From positions 50,996,712 to 51,060,711 of the forward strand of contig OY744607.1 of assembly GCA_963556255.1 (NCBI GenBank): 64,000 nucleotides of DNA, read 5' to 3'. Shown one piece after another: positions 55,451 through 64,000 of the stretch. Source of the DNA: Allolobophora icterica (lineage: Eukaryota; Annelida; Clitellata; Crassiclitellata; Lumbricidae). Numbering within the stretch: the first letter of the stretch is position 1; the number at the start of each line of letters is the position of its first letter. The translations under genes and the position numbers were made by a program. Below the pieces are notes generated by a model that was not told where the DNA came from, did not search any database, and worked only from the letters and a program-made list of their open reading frames with translations.

Positions 55451-56310
55451 TTGGCAGGAGCTCAGCGAATGGAGATCTCGCCGTTCAGGTCCGTATGTGC
55501 CTCTACCATCCCACTGTTTTCTTCCAGATCCTCGACGATGTGAGATCAGGGCTTGCAGAGCCCTGGTGGGGCTTTTTCGGCTCTGGAAACCAAGGATCTT
55601 GAGTCTCGAATGTTGTTTTTATCATCTGAAAAACAGCTTTGGAAGAGAATGTGTCTCATTCTGCCCACCTCCCACAGCATAAGCATAGTATCACAGTTAA
55701 CAGGTGTTCAATACAATTAATCTGCTATTTATCTCTTGATAATCATGAAGACATTTAATAGATTCACTTCAGCAGTCTTTGCTTCTTATATGTTGCATAA
55801 ATTTCCTTTGCTACTTATATGTTGCATAAATTTTGAAGATAACGGGTGAACTGCTGCTGCATTTGCTAATAGAACAGAAGGAGGAGGAGGAGGAGGAAAA
55901 AGAAGAGGAGGATTGGAAGAAAGAGTGGTAGCAGCGTCTATAAGACGTTTAGGGATATAAAAGCGTACGTGATTGTATCATTAGCTGTTTTTTTCGTTGA
56001 CTGAGAGTCGTATGCGAGTGGAATCTTTGGACGACCAACTGAAAGATGAAGGTTGTTGGCCAACATCAGTGTTCTTCTTCTCGTTTTTCAGCTCTTGTAT
56101 TCGCATTTTCAAACGGACCTTACGTCTAGAACCAAGAGAGCAGGTATTGTAAGACAATAACCAACTGTACAGCTAAACACTTGGTTTTGACTAAGCGGAT
56201 CATATGCAGTCTGCGATAATGAGTGAAAAGAATGCTGAAGAGTTCGAAGGGCATTGTAAGTAAAAGACGATTGCTACAGGCTGAGCTGAGCATGGAACTA
56301 CATTTTAAAG
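55451..56310. other. Intergenic; possible promoter and first exon
   Basis: GATATAAAAGCG (55961-55972) looks like a TATA box. About 50 bp downstream, an ATG at 56012 opens 44 codons (MRVESLDDQLKDEGCWPTSV...) to a CAG|GTATTG donor at 56143. The phase (0) does not fit the EGF exon at 58143 (phase 1), so other exons would be needed. Speculative. Confidence 0.25.
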
Positions 56311-56317
56311 GGATTGG

Positions 56318-56318
56318 A

Positions 56319-56355
<37 letters not shown>

Positions 56356-56395
56356 ATATATTATTATTATTTTTATTTTTGTTATTATTTTGTCA
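56318..56395. repeat. (ATT)n microsatellite
   Basis: ATT trimers, then a degenerate T-rich end. Confidence 0.9.
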
Positions 56396-56449
56396 TTAAT
56401 TAAGTAACTGTTGTGGTTGGCAATGTCTAATGTACAAAGCATAAAGCGA

Positions 56450-56760
56450 TGGCACGCCATAACGAAGCCGTAATCAGGTCAACATCCAGAAGACCGTTGA
56501 GAAAGAGGTGAATTCTAAGCAATTTTTAAGAGGTAAGTCTTAAGTTGAGAATGAAATGACCTAACAGACCGGGCAGAAAGAATAGGTAGGCCTATATATG
56601 GACAAGGAAGAGAAAGTTCCAAAATCTAGGTCCTGCAACAGAAAATGTCCCTACTATTCCTATCTGTGACCGGAGATATACGATCAGGTGACCTCGTTGG
56701 ATAATTAGTCTGATTATTGAGGACTAATTTAACAACTGTTCTTGGCCATCGTTCAATGTT
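56450..56760 (-). mobile_element. CR1/L2-like LINE 3' remnant (uninterrupted relative of 1940-3260)
   Basis: It aligns with the 1940-3260 remnant in the order GCCGTAATCAGG, AGTCTTAAGTTGAGAATGAA, GGTGACCTCGTTGG. It serves as an internal empty-site comparison for the two insertions there. Confidence 0.6.
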
Positions 56761-56942
56761 TTGTAAGCACATCCTCAATGACACGTACGGAAAACTTCAC
56801 GCACCAAAATGTTACCGTTATATGGAATCAAAATTAATTAGGGCCTAGGCTATATTGACGCGCTATTCTGATAGCTAGGCCCTATCGTATGCTGTTCTAA
56901 TTTCTAACAGCTATATTAGGCTACTCTAATAGATACCATATC

Positions 56943-57610
56943 ATCAATCAATCAATCAACGGAATTTATATAGCGCCCGTTCAAGGCAACTACTCAGAGG
57001 CGCTCCCGACGCAAGCCCGGTCAAAAAGGAGTCTTGAGGTTCTTATAAAAGGTACTGGACATGTCCCGTGGGAGAGAACGCAGGTCAGAGGGTTGGCCAT
57101 TCCACAGAGAAGGACCTACGACCGAGAAAGCCCTATGCTGTCTAGTGGAAGTGCGCGCACGAGGGACCACAAAGTCACCTCTGGAAGCCGAGCGCAGGGA
57201 TCGGCGACCAGAGCAGGCCGATGTCAGGGTAACGAGCTCCCGAAGGTAAGCTGGTGCTATGCCGAGAAGACAATGCCACACTATGCAGGAGACTCGATAG
57301 TGAATGAGCTGCTGGATCGGAAGCCAGTGCAGGGCATCCCGCATGTACGCAGAGATGTGACCATACTTGGAGACACCGCCCACCAAGCGAGCAGCAGCCC
57401 GCAAGACCCCCTCCAAGGGATGCAGTCGAACCTGTGGAAGCCCAAAGTAGAGAGAGGAACAGTAGTCTAGGCGATTGACGACGAAGGCATGGACCAAGGT
57501 GGAAGCAGAAGAGGGAGAGAGAGAGAGCCGGACACCACCCGTAGTTGGCGCAGGCAGTATAGTAGCAAGAACGAGTCAGGGCCGTGGTATGCGGCACAAA
57601 AGTCAATTCT
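56943..57610 (-). mobile_element. CR1/L2-like LINE, 3' 650 bp with (TGAT)n tail
   Basis: The tail (ATCA)n (56943-56959) is followed by TTTATATAGCGCCCG ... CTCAGAGGCGCTCCC (hairpin) and the C-terminal RT coding sequence. It is 5'-truncated, as is usual for LINEs. Confidence 0.8.
57021..57497 (-). pseudogene. LINE RT C-terminal fragment
   Basis: An open frame with VNRLDYCSSLYFGLPQ, AAARLVGG, ALHWLPIQQLIHYRV, FVVPRARTSTRQHRAFSVVG and PSLWNGQPSDLRSL: the conserved end of CR1/L2-type RT proteins. The catalytic part is missing. There are no stops in the fragment, so the insertion is relatively young. Confidence 0.85.
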
Positions 57611-58130
57611 TGCTATTAGGCTAAATGCTATTCTGATAGCTATCATATGCTATTCTAATAACTATCATGTACTACTATAATAGCTATCATATGTTATTCT
57701 AACGGCTATTATATTTATGCTATATGTTATTCTAATAACTATGCTGCTATTATAATAGCTATCTTATGCAGGCCCGGTTCGTCCATATGGGCAAGTGGGC
57801 AGCCGCCCAGGGCCGCCGATTTTCAGGGGCCGCCAATTTTCCAATTTTCGAAAAAATATTTACTATTATTATTTGTAAAAAGAGTTGAATGACTAAAGAA
57901 AAAAAGGTCATCAACTTTTTTTGTGCTAAAAGAGGTGAATGACTAAAAAAAAAGTCATCAACTTTTCTTGTGCTTAGGGCCGCCGATTTGCCGATTTGCC
58001 CAGGGCCGCCAAATGTCTTGAGCCGGACCTGATCATATGGTTTTCTAACAGCTATTATTTGCTAACCCAATAGCTCTCATATGCTATTCTAACAACTATC
58101 ATATGCTAATCTATTAGCTATCATACACGT
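57605..58130. repeat. About 22-bp minisatellite (TAGCTATCATATGCTATTCT)
   Basis: Diverged units of AATAGCTATCATATGCTATT run on both sides of a hAT-type insertion (57779-58031). Confidence 0.85.
57779..58031. mobile_element. hAT-type MITE inside the minisatellite
   Basis: CAGGCCCGGTTCGTCCATAT and, inverted, CAGGTCCGGCTCAAGACATT. Flanks ATCTTATG and ATCATATG agree at 7 of 8. GCAGCCGCCCAGGGCCGCC words occur at both ends, and the interior has two GAATGACTAAA ... GTCATCAACTTTT units like the element at 7897-8248. Confidence 0.88.
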
Positions 58131-58142
58131 TCTTGCTTGCAG

Positions 58143-58259
58143 GTCCTTGTGATCCAAATCCCTGCCAAGGAGGAGGACAGTGCTCCATTTCTGATAACGG
58201 TATCGGCTATTGCCGCTGCCCCCAGAATAGAACAGGTGGCAGATGCGAAATCGAAATAA
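58143..58259 (+). CDS. EGF-like domain exon of an unidentified gene
   Basis: 117 nt, phase 1-1, between TTGCAG and GTGAGT. It encodes CDPNPCQGGGQCSISDNGIG and YCRCPQNRTGGRCEIEI, the six-cysteine EGF pattern (C-x4-C-x5-C-x10-C-x-C-x8-C). Symmetric phase 1 EGF exons are typical of secreted or membrane extracellular proteins in animals. No calcium-binding D-x-(D/N)-E start is present. Other exons were not found; repeats fill both flanks. Confidence 0.85.
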   Translation, partial: VLVIQIPAKEEDSAPFLITVSAIAAAPRIEQVADAKSK

Positions 58260-58324
58260 GTGAGTTTAGAATGTTTCAGCAACAGAGGAACTATAGTGGT
58301 ATTTCAAAGGTACATGTATACAAG

Positions 58325-58979
58325 CATAGGCGTAGACTCTGGGGGGGGGGCAGCCGGGGCACGTCTCCCCCAATAATTGAGGAGCCGGGGCAATGGCCCC
58401 AAAAAAAAATCGAGAGGAGAATTTCTTCAAATATTAAAATATTATGTTTCCATATAGACAAATTTCTTCAGAAACAGAAAAACAGAGATAAGACTTACAG
58501 AACTGAAATACTATAAGAAATTCATAAAAAGAAAATTTATTTTTATCTTCAATATCTTCAATATGAAACAAATTTACATGTAAACAAAAAGTCCCATTTC
58601 ATACGCATTAACGTAACACAAGAAGCCTCTGCTGACTGTCCAGACCAGAGGTGAATTTTTTTCGGATTTTGGTTTTAAACCAAAAAAATCAAAAAATTAA
58701 AATCAAAATTCTTTTTTTGTAGAAGTTATTTTAATGACATTGATTTAATGATTTTTAATATTCGGAAATCGCAACTGATTTAAACTGAGTTGGTGCTATT
58801 ATTCATGATTTTTGTGATCTGAAATTCTACAATTTTAAAAACAACCAAAACAACAAAAACCATAAAAAAAACTTTAAAAAACAAATAAAAACAACTTTTC
58901 ATCTTGAAAAAACTTGTTTTTTGCACCTCTGGCCCAGACCCCATGCTCCCCCAATATTTTGGACAAGTTTACGCCAGTG
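58325..58979. mobile_element. hAT-type element (family M1, copy 3) with nested insertion, duplication TATACAAG
   Basis: CATAGGCGTAGACTCTGGGG and, inverted, CACTGGCGTAAACTTGTCCA are flanked by perfect TATACAAG (58317-58324, 58980-58987). The same ends are seen at 10042 and 13333. The longer body (655 bp) has CCCCAATAATTGAGGAG and a nested element at 58646-58931. Confidence 0.93.
58646..58931. mobile_element. hAT-type MITE nested in M1 copy 3
   Basis: CAGAGGTGAATTTTTTTCGG and, inverted, CAGAGGTGCAAAAAACAAGT; flanks GTCCAGAC and GCCCAGAC agree at 7 of 8. The body is almost all A/T. Confidence 0.85.
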
Positions 58980-59731
58980 TATACAAGCAGTCGATGAGGA
59001 CGCCAAGCAGGCCAAATGTTTTAACCGCACATTTCCATAGCGTGAACTGAGAGTCTGTCATGAACGCTTAAGTTGATCTGTATGTCCCAAATGTACGATC
59101 CGCCGGTGGCTGTAGAGTGTAGACTGTAGAGACTGTAAGAACTTTTCCTCGCAACGGGAAAGTGCGTCATTGCGTTTATTGCAACGGATAATTGGCGACT
59201 TTGTGCACTGATATTAACTTTCTGTAGGGGGAAGTGGGGCAAAGGAATACACATTTCGTAGAGTCAAAATTTATATATCTAATCAATGGAAAACAATTCC
59301 GGTCCAAGTACAATTTCATGCTTCTACCATCCATAGACACCTTAGTAAGGAAAAAATTTGAAATTGTACAGATGTTTTTTTGGAAATTGTGATTTATTGG
59401 AAGCTATGCATGTATCACTTTACCCCGCCATTTGGGGCAAAATGAAACAGGCGTATCTGTTTGCCCCATTCACCGGGGTAAAATGATACGCTATTGTTAT
59501 AATGTAGGCTACAGGTAGGCCTATCAAAACCAAACATACCAATTATACCAAACATAATTATTGTAATGACATTATTTCTAAATAGAGCTATACAGCGAAG
59601 TAAACATAGCAAAGTAGGCCCTAACTGAAAATGAAACTGTTCTTCTATGACAGTCTGCATGTAAAATAAACAAAGAGCAAAATAAACATGGCAAACTAAC
59701 AGAACCTGAAACTGTTCTCTAGCCAAGAAAA

Positions 59732-62700
59732 CTAACACTCGCCGCAAACAAAGTTACCATTGGCGTCATGTTTATCTGTGTCCGCGCAATCTTCATGGCA
59801 CCAGTTCTTGCAGTGGTGGCACTGAATCCACTCTTCCACTGGTGGTTCGACGTAAGGTTCGGTACAAAAAATGCATTCAATATCAGATGTCTTCTTAGAA
59901 GCTGTTTTCAAACAGAACTTGGCAGCATACTTTGAAGCAGACCTGGAAGCTGACTGTGGAGCCGACTTTGAAGCTGACTGTTTAGCAGACTTTGAAGCAG
60001 ACCTGGAAGCTGACTGTGGAACCGACTTTGAAGCTGACTGTTTAGCATACTTTAAAGCAGACCTGGAAGCAGACTTTGAAGAAGATTTTGAGGAAGACTT
60101 GGAAGTAGACTTTGATGCACACTTCGAGGTTGACCTTTTTTGCATTGCAGCTTCCTTTTTTTGTTTCTTAATGTTATCACTCTGAAATTTGTCAACAAGG
60201 ATGTTTTTGAAGGGTGAACTTGTTATGATCTCCGATTTCTGTGCTATCCTTTTTCTACCATTACCCTGACCAGAGAATGCTTTAGGCAATGGTGAAATAT
60301 CAAAAATTGATACTCTTTGAACTGCTTGCAATTGAGATTGTTCAAGTTCAAGTTGCTGTTCCTCGACAGGTTCAAGTTGCTGTTCCTCGACAGGTTCAAG
60401 TTGCTGTTCCTCGACAGGTTCAAGCTGCTGTTCCTCGACAGGTTCAAGTTGCTGTTCCTCGACAGGTTCAAGTTGCTGTTCCTCGACAGGTTCAAGCTGC
60501 TGTTCCTCGACAGGTTCAAGTTGCTGTTCCTCGACAGGTTCAAGTTGCTGTTCCTCGACAGGTTCAATTTGCTGTTCCTCGACTGCAGGTTCAAGTTGCT
60601 GTTCCTCGACAGGTTCAAGCTGCTGTTCCTCGACAGGTTCAAGTTGCTGTTCCTCGACAGGTTCAAGTTGCTGTTCCTCGACAGGTTCAATTTGCTGTTC
60701 CTCGACTGCAGGTTCAAGTTGCTGTTCCTCGACAGGTTCAAGCTGCTGTTCCTCGACAGGTTCAAGTTGCTGTTCCTCGACAGGTTCAATTTGCTGTTCC
60801 TCGACAGGTTCAAGCTGCTGTTCCTCGACTGCAGGTTCAAGTTGCTGTTCCTCGACAGGTTCAAGTTGCTGTTCCTCGACAGGTTCAATTTGCTGTTCCT
60901 CGACAGGTTCAAGTTGCTGTTCCTCGACTGCAGGTTCAAGTTGCTGTTCCTCGACAGGTTCAAGCTGCTGTTCCTCGACTGCAGGTTCAAGTTGCTGTTC
61001 CTCGACAGGTTCAAGCTGCTGTTCCTCGACTGCAGGTTCAAGTTGCTGTTCCTCGACAGGTTCAAGCTGCTGTTCCTCGACTGCAGGTTCAAGTTGCTGT
61101 TCCTCGACTGCAGGTTCAAGCTGCTGTTCCTCGACTGCAGGTTCAAGTTGCTGTTCCTCGACAGGTTCAAGCTGCTGTTCCTCGACTGCAGGTTCAAGTT
61201 GCTGTTCCTCGACAGGTTCAAGTTGCTGTTCCTCGACTGCAGGTTCAAGTTGCTGTTCCTCGACAGGTTCAAGCTGCTGTTCCTCGACTGCAGGTTCAAG
61301 TTGCTGTTCCTCGACAGGTTCAAGTTGCTGTTCCTCGACAGATTCAAGTTGCTGTTCCTCGACAGATTCAAGTTGCTGTTCCTCGACAGGTTCAAGTTGC
61401 TGTTCCTCGACAGGTTGATTTGGAATGTTCTGTGCACAGTTTTTTGCGTTTTGTAAATATGCAGGCTTTCGAATTATTACTCGAGTTGCAGATGGAGGCC
61501 TTGGCTTGGTGATCGCAGGATTACGGGATGTTCGCATAGGTCTCTGCACACTCATTGATTGTTCTTTGGTGGCTGCTGAGGTTTCCGCTTGAGAAATTCG
61601 ATTGCTGGCTTTCCTCTTTCTCGTCGGAATCTCTGCTTGATCACTCGCGGTTGCTTTCCTCTTTCTCGTCGGAATCTCTGCTTGATCACTCGCGGTTGCT
61701 TTCCTCTTTCTCGTCGGAATCTCTGCTTGATCACTCGCGGTTGCTTTCCTCTTTCTCGTCGGAATCTCTGCTTGATCACTCGCGGTTGCTTTCCTCTTTC
61801 TCGTCGGAATCTCTGCTTGATCACTCGCGGTTGCTTTCCTCTTTCTCGTCGGAATCTCTGCTTGATCACTCGCGGTTGTCGTAGGCCTACTAGTAGAACT
61901 TGCTGCTGAGGTTTCCGCTTGTGTAACAACCGATGTATTTGGATCGGCATTTTCTGTCACTGAAGAAGGAGCATAATCTTCGTCGGTGAAGATATCCGGG
62001 TTGTACGGATGAATTCCTGTTGACGAGAAACCATTTACAGCCTTATCTACAGAAGCACATCTGCCATACGCATCACCAAATATGGCTGCTACTTCGTGCA
62101 TCGTTATGCGTTTTCCAGGGTTGGAAACAAGCCACTTGTCGCAACCTCTGCTGTAAGCAGTTTTGAGCGGGCCAAAAAAAGTACGATCTAGTGGCTGAAT
62201 TTTATGGCTTGTGTGTGGAGGAATTGAAAGCATAACTATGCCGTTTGACCTTGCAAAGTTCACTGCATCTAGTGTTCTGTGACTGGCATGGTTGTCAAGC
62301 AGTAGAAGCACCTTTTCATTTTCACTTGAATGAGAATGTATTTGAAAATGTCCGAGCCACTTGACAAAAGTGTCGCAATCCATCCAGCCGCTCGGCACTG
62401 CATAGCCCTGAGAACCAGGCGGACTGCCCTTCATCAGTGTTTGAGCCATATACTTTCTTGGAAATAAGAAAGCAGGTGGGATGTATGTGCCTGTTGCGCT
62501 CATGGCGCAGACTATGGTAATATTTTGCCGTCGTTCGGCGCTCGTCAACTTTCCAACTTGCCTCTGAGTTTTTTTTGCAAGTATTTTTCCGGGTTTTTGC
62601 ACAGTACTCAACCCACTTTCATCCATATTGTAAATTCGATTTGGTGGAATTTTTTCGGTTTCCAAAACTGATTTTAATAGATTATAAAATTTGCCAACTT

Positions 62701-63160
62701 GCACCCTATTGAAACCGGTTGCACGTGAGAGAGAAGTCGCCTCGGGTGTTCTTAGTGAGATCGTTTTATGTCTCCGCAAGAATCCACTCATCCAATCTTT
62801 TCCTGCTAATTGCGTCACCTTGGAAAATGGAACATCAATGTTGTTTCTTTCTGCAAGCTGGAAGGCTAATTGTCTAACATCTGTCAAACTTAACCCATAG
62901 AATCGCTGCTGCATGTCAATTATGTACTGTACCAGTTCAGTTTCATATTCCTCATTCAATGTACATCGAAATCTTCCTAACTTGCCTGGTGTTTTAACTG
63001 TTTTCATGAGATGGCGCCGTATTGTGGCGTGTGGTATCCCATACGTCTGTTCAGCTTGTCTGAGGCTTATTTGATTTGATCTAATATCTGTTATGGCTGC
63101 CTGCATAGTTTCAAGAGTCCACAATGTCATATCAGTTTTGCGTTTGTAATTTCTTACCAT
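59732..63160 (-). CDS. Pogo-type transposase with expanded repeats and C-terminal PHD finger
   Basis: The ATG at 63160 (MVRNYKRKTDMT...) is preferred; two codons upstream is only TTG. A psq-type helix-turn-helix lies at about 8-50 (ISLRQAEQTYGIPHATIRRH), then a second DNA-binding region. The DDE core has YNMDESGLSTVQKPG, VLLLLDNHASH and HTSHKIQPLDRTFFGPLKTA, giving the D,D,D triad of pogo/Tigger, then the VNGFSSTGIHPYNPDIF block. After about residue 400 come six copies of ASDQAEIPTRKRKAT, about 43 copies of VEEQQLEP(A), and a Lys/Ser/Ala tract. The end is a C4HC3 PHD finger (CIFCTEP ... WIQCHHCKNWCHEDC ... CGEC). No stops: about 1140 residues, roughly twice the usual pogo length because of the repeats. 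It could be active. Confidence 0.92.
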   Translation of the reverse strand: MVRNYKRKTDMTLWTLETMQAAITDIRSNQISLRQAEQTYGIPHATIRRHLMKTVKTPGKLGRFRCTLNEEYETELVQYIIDMQQRFYGLSLTDVRQLAFQLAERNNIDVPFSKVTQLAGKDWMSGFLRRHKTISLRTPEATSLSRATGFNRVQVGKFYNLLKSVLETEKIPPNRIYNMDESGLSTVQKPGKILAKKTQRQVGKLTSAERRQNITIVCAMSATGTYIPPAFLFPRKYMAQTLMKGSPPGSQGYAVPSGWMDCDTFVKWLGHFQIHSHSSENEKVLLLLDNHASHRTLDAVNFARSNGIVMLSIPPHTSHKIQPLDRTFFGPLKTAYSRGCDKWLVSNPGKRITMHEVAAIFGDAYGRCASVDKAVNGFSSTGIHPYNPDIFTDEDYAPSSVTENADPNTSVVTQAETSAASSTSRPTTTASDQAEIPTRKRKATASDQAEIPTRKRKATASDQAEIPTRKRKATASDQAEIPTRKRKATASDQAEIPTRKRKATASDQAEIPTRKRKASNRISQAETSAATKEQSMSVQRPMRTSRNPAITKPRPPSATRVIIRKPAYLQNAKNCAQNIPNQPVEEQQLEPVEEQQLESVEEQQLESVEEQQLEPVEEQQLEPAVEEQQLEPVEEQQLEPAVEEQQLEPVEEQQLEPAVEEQQLEPVEEQQLEPAVEEQQLEPAVEEQQLEPAVEEQQLEPVEEQQLEPAVEEQQLEPVEEQQLEPAVEEQQLEPVEEQQLEPAVEEQQLEPVEEQQIEPVEEQQLEPVEEQQLEPAVEEQQLEPVEEQQIEPVEEQQLEPVEEQQLEPVEEQQLEPAVEEQQIEPVEEQQLEPVEEQQLEPVEEQQLEPVEEQQLEPAVEEQQIEPVEEQQLEPVEEQQLEPVEEQQLEPVEEQQLEPVEEQQLEPVEEQQLEPVEEQQLEPVEEQQLEPVEEQQLELEQSQLQAVQRVSIFDISPLPKAFSGQGNGRKRIAQKSEIITSSPFKNILVDKFQSDNIKKQKKEAAMQKRSTSKCASKSTSKSSSKSSSKSASRSALKYAKQSASKSVPQSASRSASKSAKQSASKSAPQSASRSASKYAAKFCLKTASKKTSDIECIFCTEPYVEPPVEEWIQCHHCKNWCHEDCADTDKHDANGNFVCGEC
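60343..61425 (-). repeat. 24/27-bp coding minisatellite, about 43 units
   Basis: Units of GAACAGCAACTTGAACCTGT plus CGAG (minus strand), with a 27-bp variant adding a codon (GCA). Variants with CTT/ATT give Leu or Ile. Several other frames on both strands are open throughout because the unit has no stop word. Confidence 0.97.
61610..61880 (-). repeat. 45-bp coding repeat, six units
   Basis: Six nearly identical 45-bp units encode ASDQAEIPTRKRKAT, a basic stretch that could act in nuclear localisation. Confidence 0.95.
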
Positions 63161-63624
63161 TTTCAATCTGAAAGTATAATGTAATATCTGTTTAGAGTTA
63201 ACATAAATAATATTTTTAGGCTAAATAATAACCAAAGATGATTTCTTTGGTTGAAGTAGCCTAGGATGTCTACAAAGGAAATTAAGAAGGGAAAAGGTCA
63301 GTTGGTGCAATGCTACAAATTTTAGGTGCAAATACCTTATATAAATCTCGGGAGCAAACTAATATTACTACATTAGGGCAACAAAACAGCCTGGGGCAAA
63401 GTAATACTGTAGCAATACTATACTGGGGCAAAACAATACGGCATGGGGCAAAGTAATACTATACTGGGGCAAAACGACACAGCATGGGGCAAAGTAACTC
63501 AGTTGCGAATCACTTTGCCCCAAACCATAGGTAGGCTGTTCTCGGGGGGGGTGATAATAGAAGAGGTCCGTGCACGCTAGATTACGAAACACTAATTGAA
63601 GTGTGATACGTGTCAGTGTTATTT

Positions 63625-63870
63625 TCGTTCCTAAAATCATTTTAGTTTTAGTTTCTATTTCTGTCAGGTATCAATCATTTCTATTTAGTTTCAGTTTTAG
63701 TTTTTCATTTTTCAATCATTTTCGTTTCTATTTCGTTTCTATTCCTCAAATCATTTTAGTTTTAGTTTAGTTTCAGTTTCTCAAAACCGAATCATTTTAG
63801 TTTTAGTTTTTCAAATCATTTTAGTTTTAGTTTTAGTTTTTCACATCATTTTACTTTGAATGAAAGTTAT
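63625..63870. repeat. (TTTTAGTTTTAGTTTTTCAAATCA)n-type AT-rich satellite
   Basis: Diverged units of ATCATTTTAGTTTTAGTTT with TTCTA variants. The rest of the window (63871-64000) shows nothing. Confidence 0.85.
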
Positions 63871-64000
63871 GAAAAAGTAGGTTAGCATACCTTTAATGAA
63901 GAAGAAATTGCTGTAGTCGTTGCTAGAATAGTTGTCCATCAGTGGTACTGATTAAGGAAGGTTGTTTATTAAGCAGTCTTATAAAATGTTACCATTTAAC

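Larger units (their letters stand above)
59227..63529 (-). mobile_element. Pogo-type DNA transposon with long intact-looking transposase ORF
   Basis: The left end TA|GGGGGAAGTGGGGCAAAG (59225 on) and the right end, inverted, near TATGGTTTGGGGCAAAGTG (63527-63531) are similar. Subterminal TGGGGCAAA words recur at 59430-59480 and six or more times at 63370-63520. TA flanks fit the Tc1/mariner-pogo superfamily. The exact right boundary is ambiguous by 4 bp. Confidence 0.85.

Noticed and set aside
55458..55610. Two small exons (ELSEWRSRRS and ILDDVRSGLAEPWWGFFGSG)
   Set aside because: The splice signals look fair, but the phases put the second exon in a different frame and no homology is recognised.
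60289..61512. Open frames of about 380-407 codons antisense to the pogo transposase, and a 397-codon frame on the same strand
   Set aside because: They exist only because the 24/27-bp repeat has no stop word in those frames; only the frame with DDE core and PHD finger is coding.

Overview
This is a eukaryotic genomic window, AT-rich, with spliced genes, long microsatellites and dense transposon remains. The best guess is a marine invertebrate, probably a deuterostome (echinoderm or hemichordate-like). The guess rests on a Gmr1-type gypsy element (integrase ahead of reverse transcriptase), many CR1/L2-like LINE ends, pogo elements carrying PHD fingers, and frequent AGGCCTA words. The species cannot be fixed from the sequence.

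Host genes: one host gene is clear. It is a 15-exon plus-strand gene (about 30.48-53.50 kb) for a 638-residue RhoGAP of the ARHGAP18/28/40 family. Every intron phase is consistent and one intron has a GC-AG donor. A symmetric phase 1-1 EGF-like exon at 58143-58259 belongs to a second plus-strand gene whose other exons I could not find. The remaining coding sequence belongs to mobile elements.

Layout. 0-14.1 kb: a field of non-autonomous DNA elements, many with perfect 8-bp target duplications. It may be bracketed from 338 to 7569 by CACTG termini, and it includes a LINE remnant carrying a nested stack of four hAT-type insertions (7.7-9.5 kb). 14.14-22.79 kb: a minus-strand Gmr1-like gypsy element with a TCATC duplication. 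Its RT, RNase H and most of its 3' LTR are replaced by a DNA transposon carrying a spliced DUF7869-like transposase. 22.94-27.06 kb: a TA-flanked MITE abutting a decayed pogo-type element, which holds a 5'-truncated LINE. 27.1-30.5 kb: microsatellites and LINE tails upstream of the RhoGAP gene. 30.5-53.5 kb: the RhoGAP gene. Its introns hold two relics of one transposon family (TAGGGTGGT termini, 8-bp duplication), a nearly intact LINE, two tRNA-like SINEs, MITEs and minisatellites. 53.5-59.2 kb: LINE remnants, hAT-like MITEs (one nested) and the EGF exon. 59.23-63.53 kb: a pogo-type element with one long, apparently intact transposase ORF that has about 43 tandem copies of an 8/9-residue repeat and a C-terminal PHD finger.

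How it works together: the mobile elements do not form a pathway with the host genes. They record successive insertions that enlarge introns and intergenic DNA, and target duplications allow the order of many events to be read. All assignments come from reading sequence and remembered family motifs; no searches were run.
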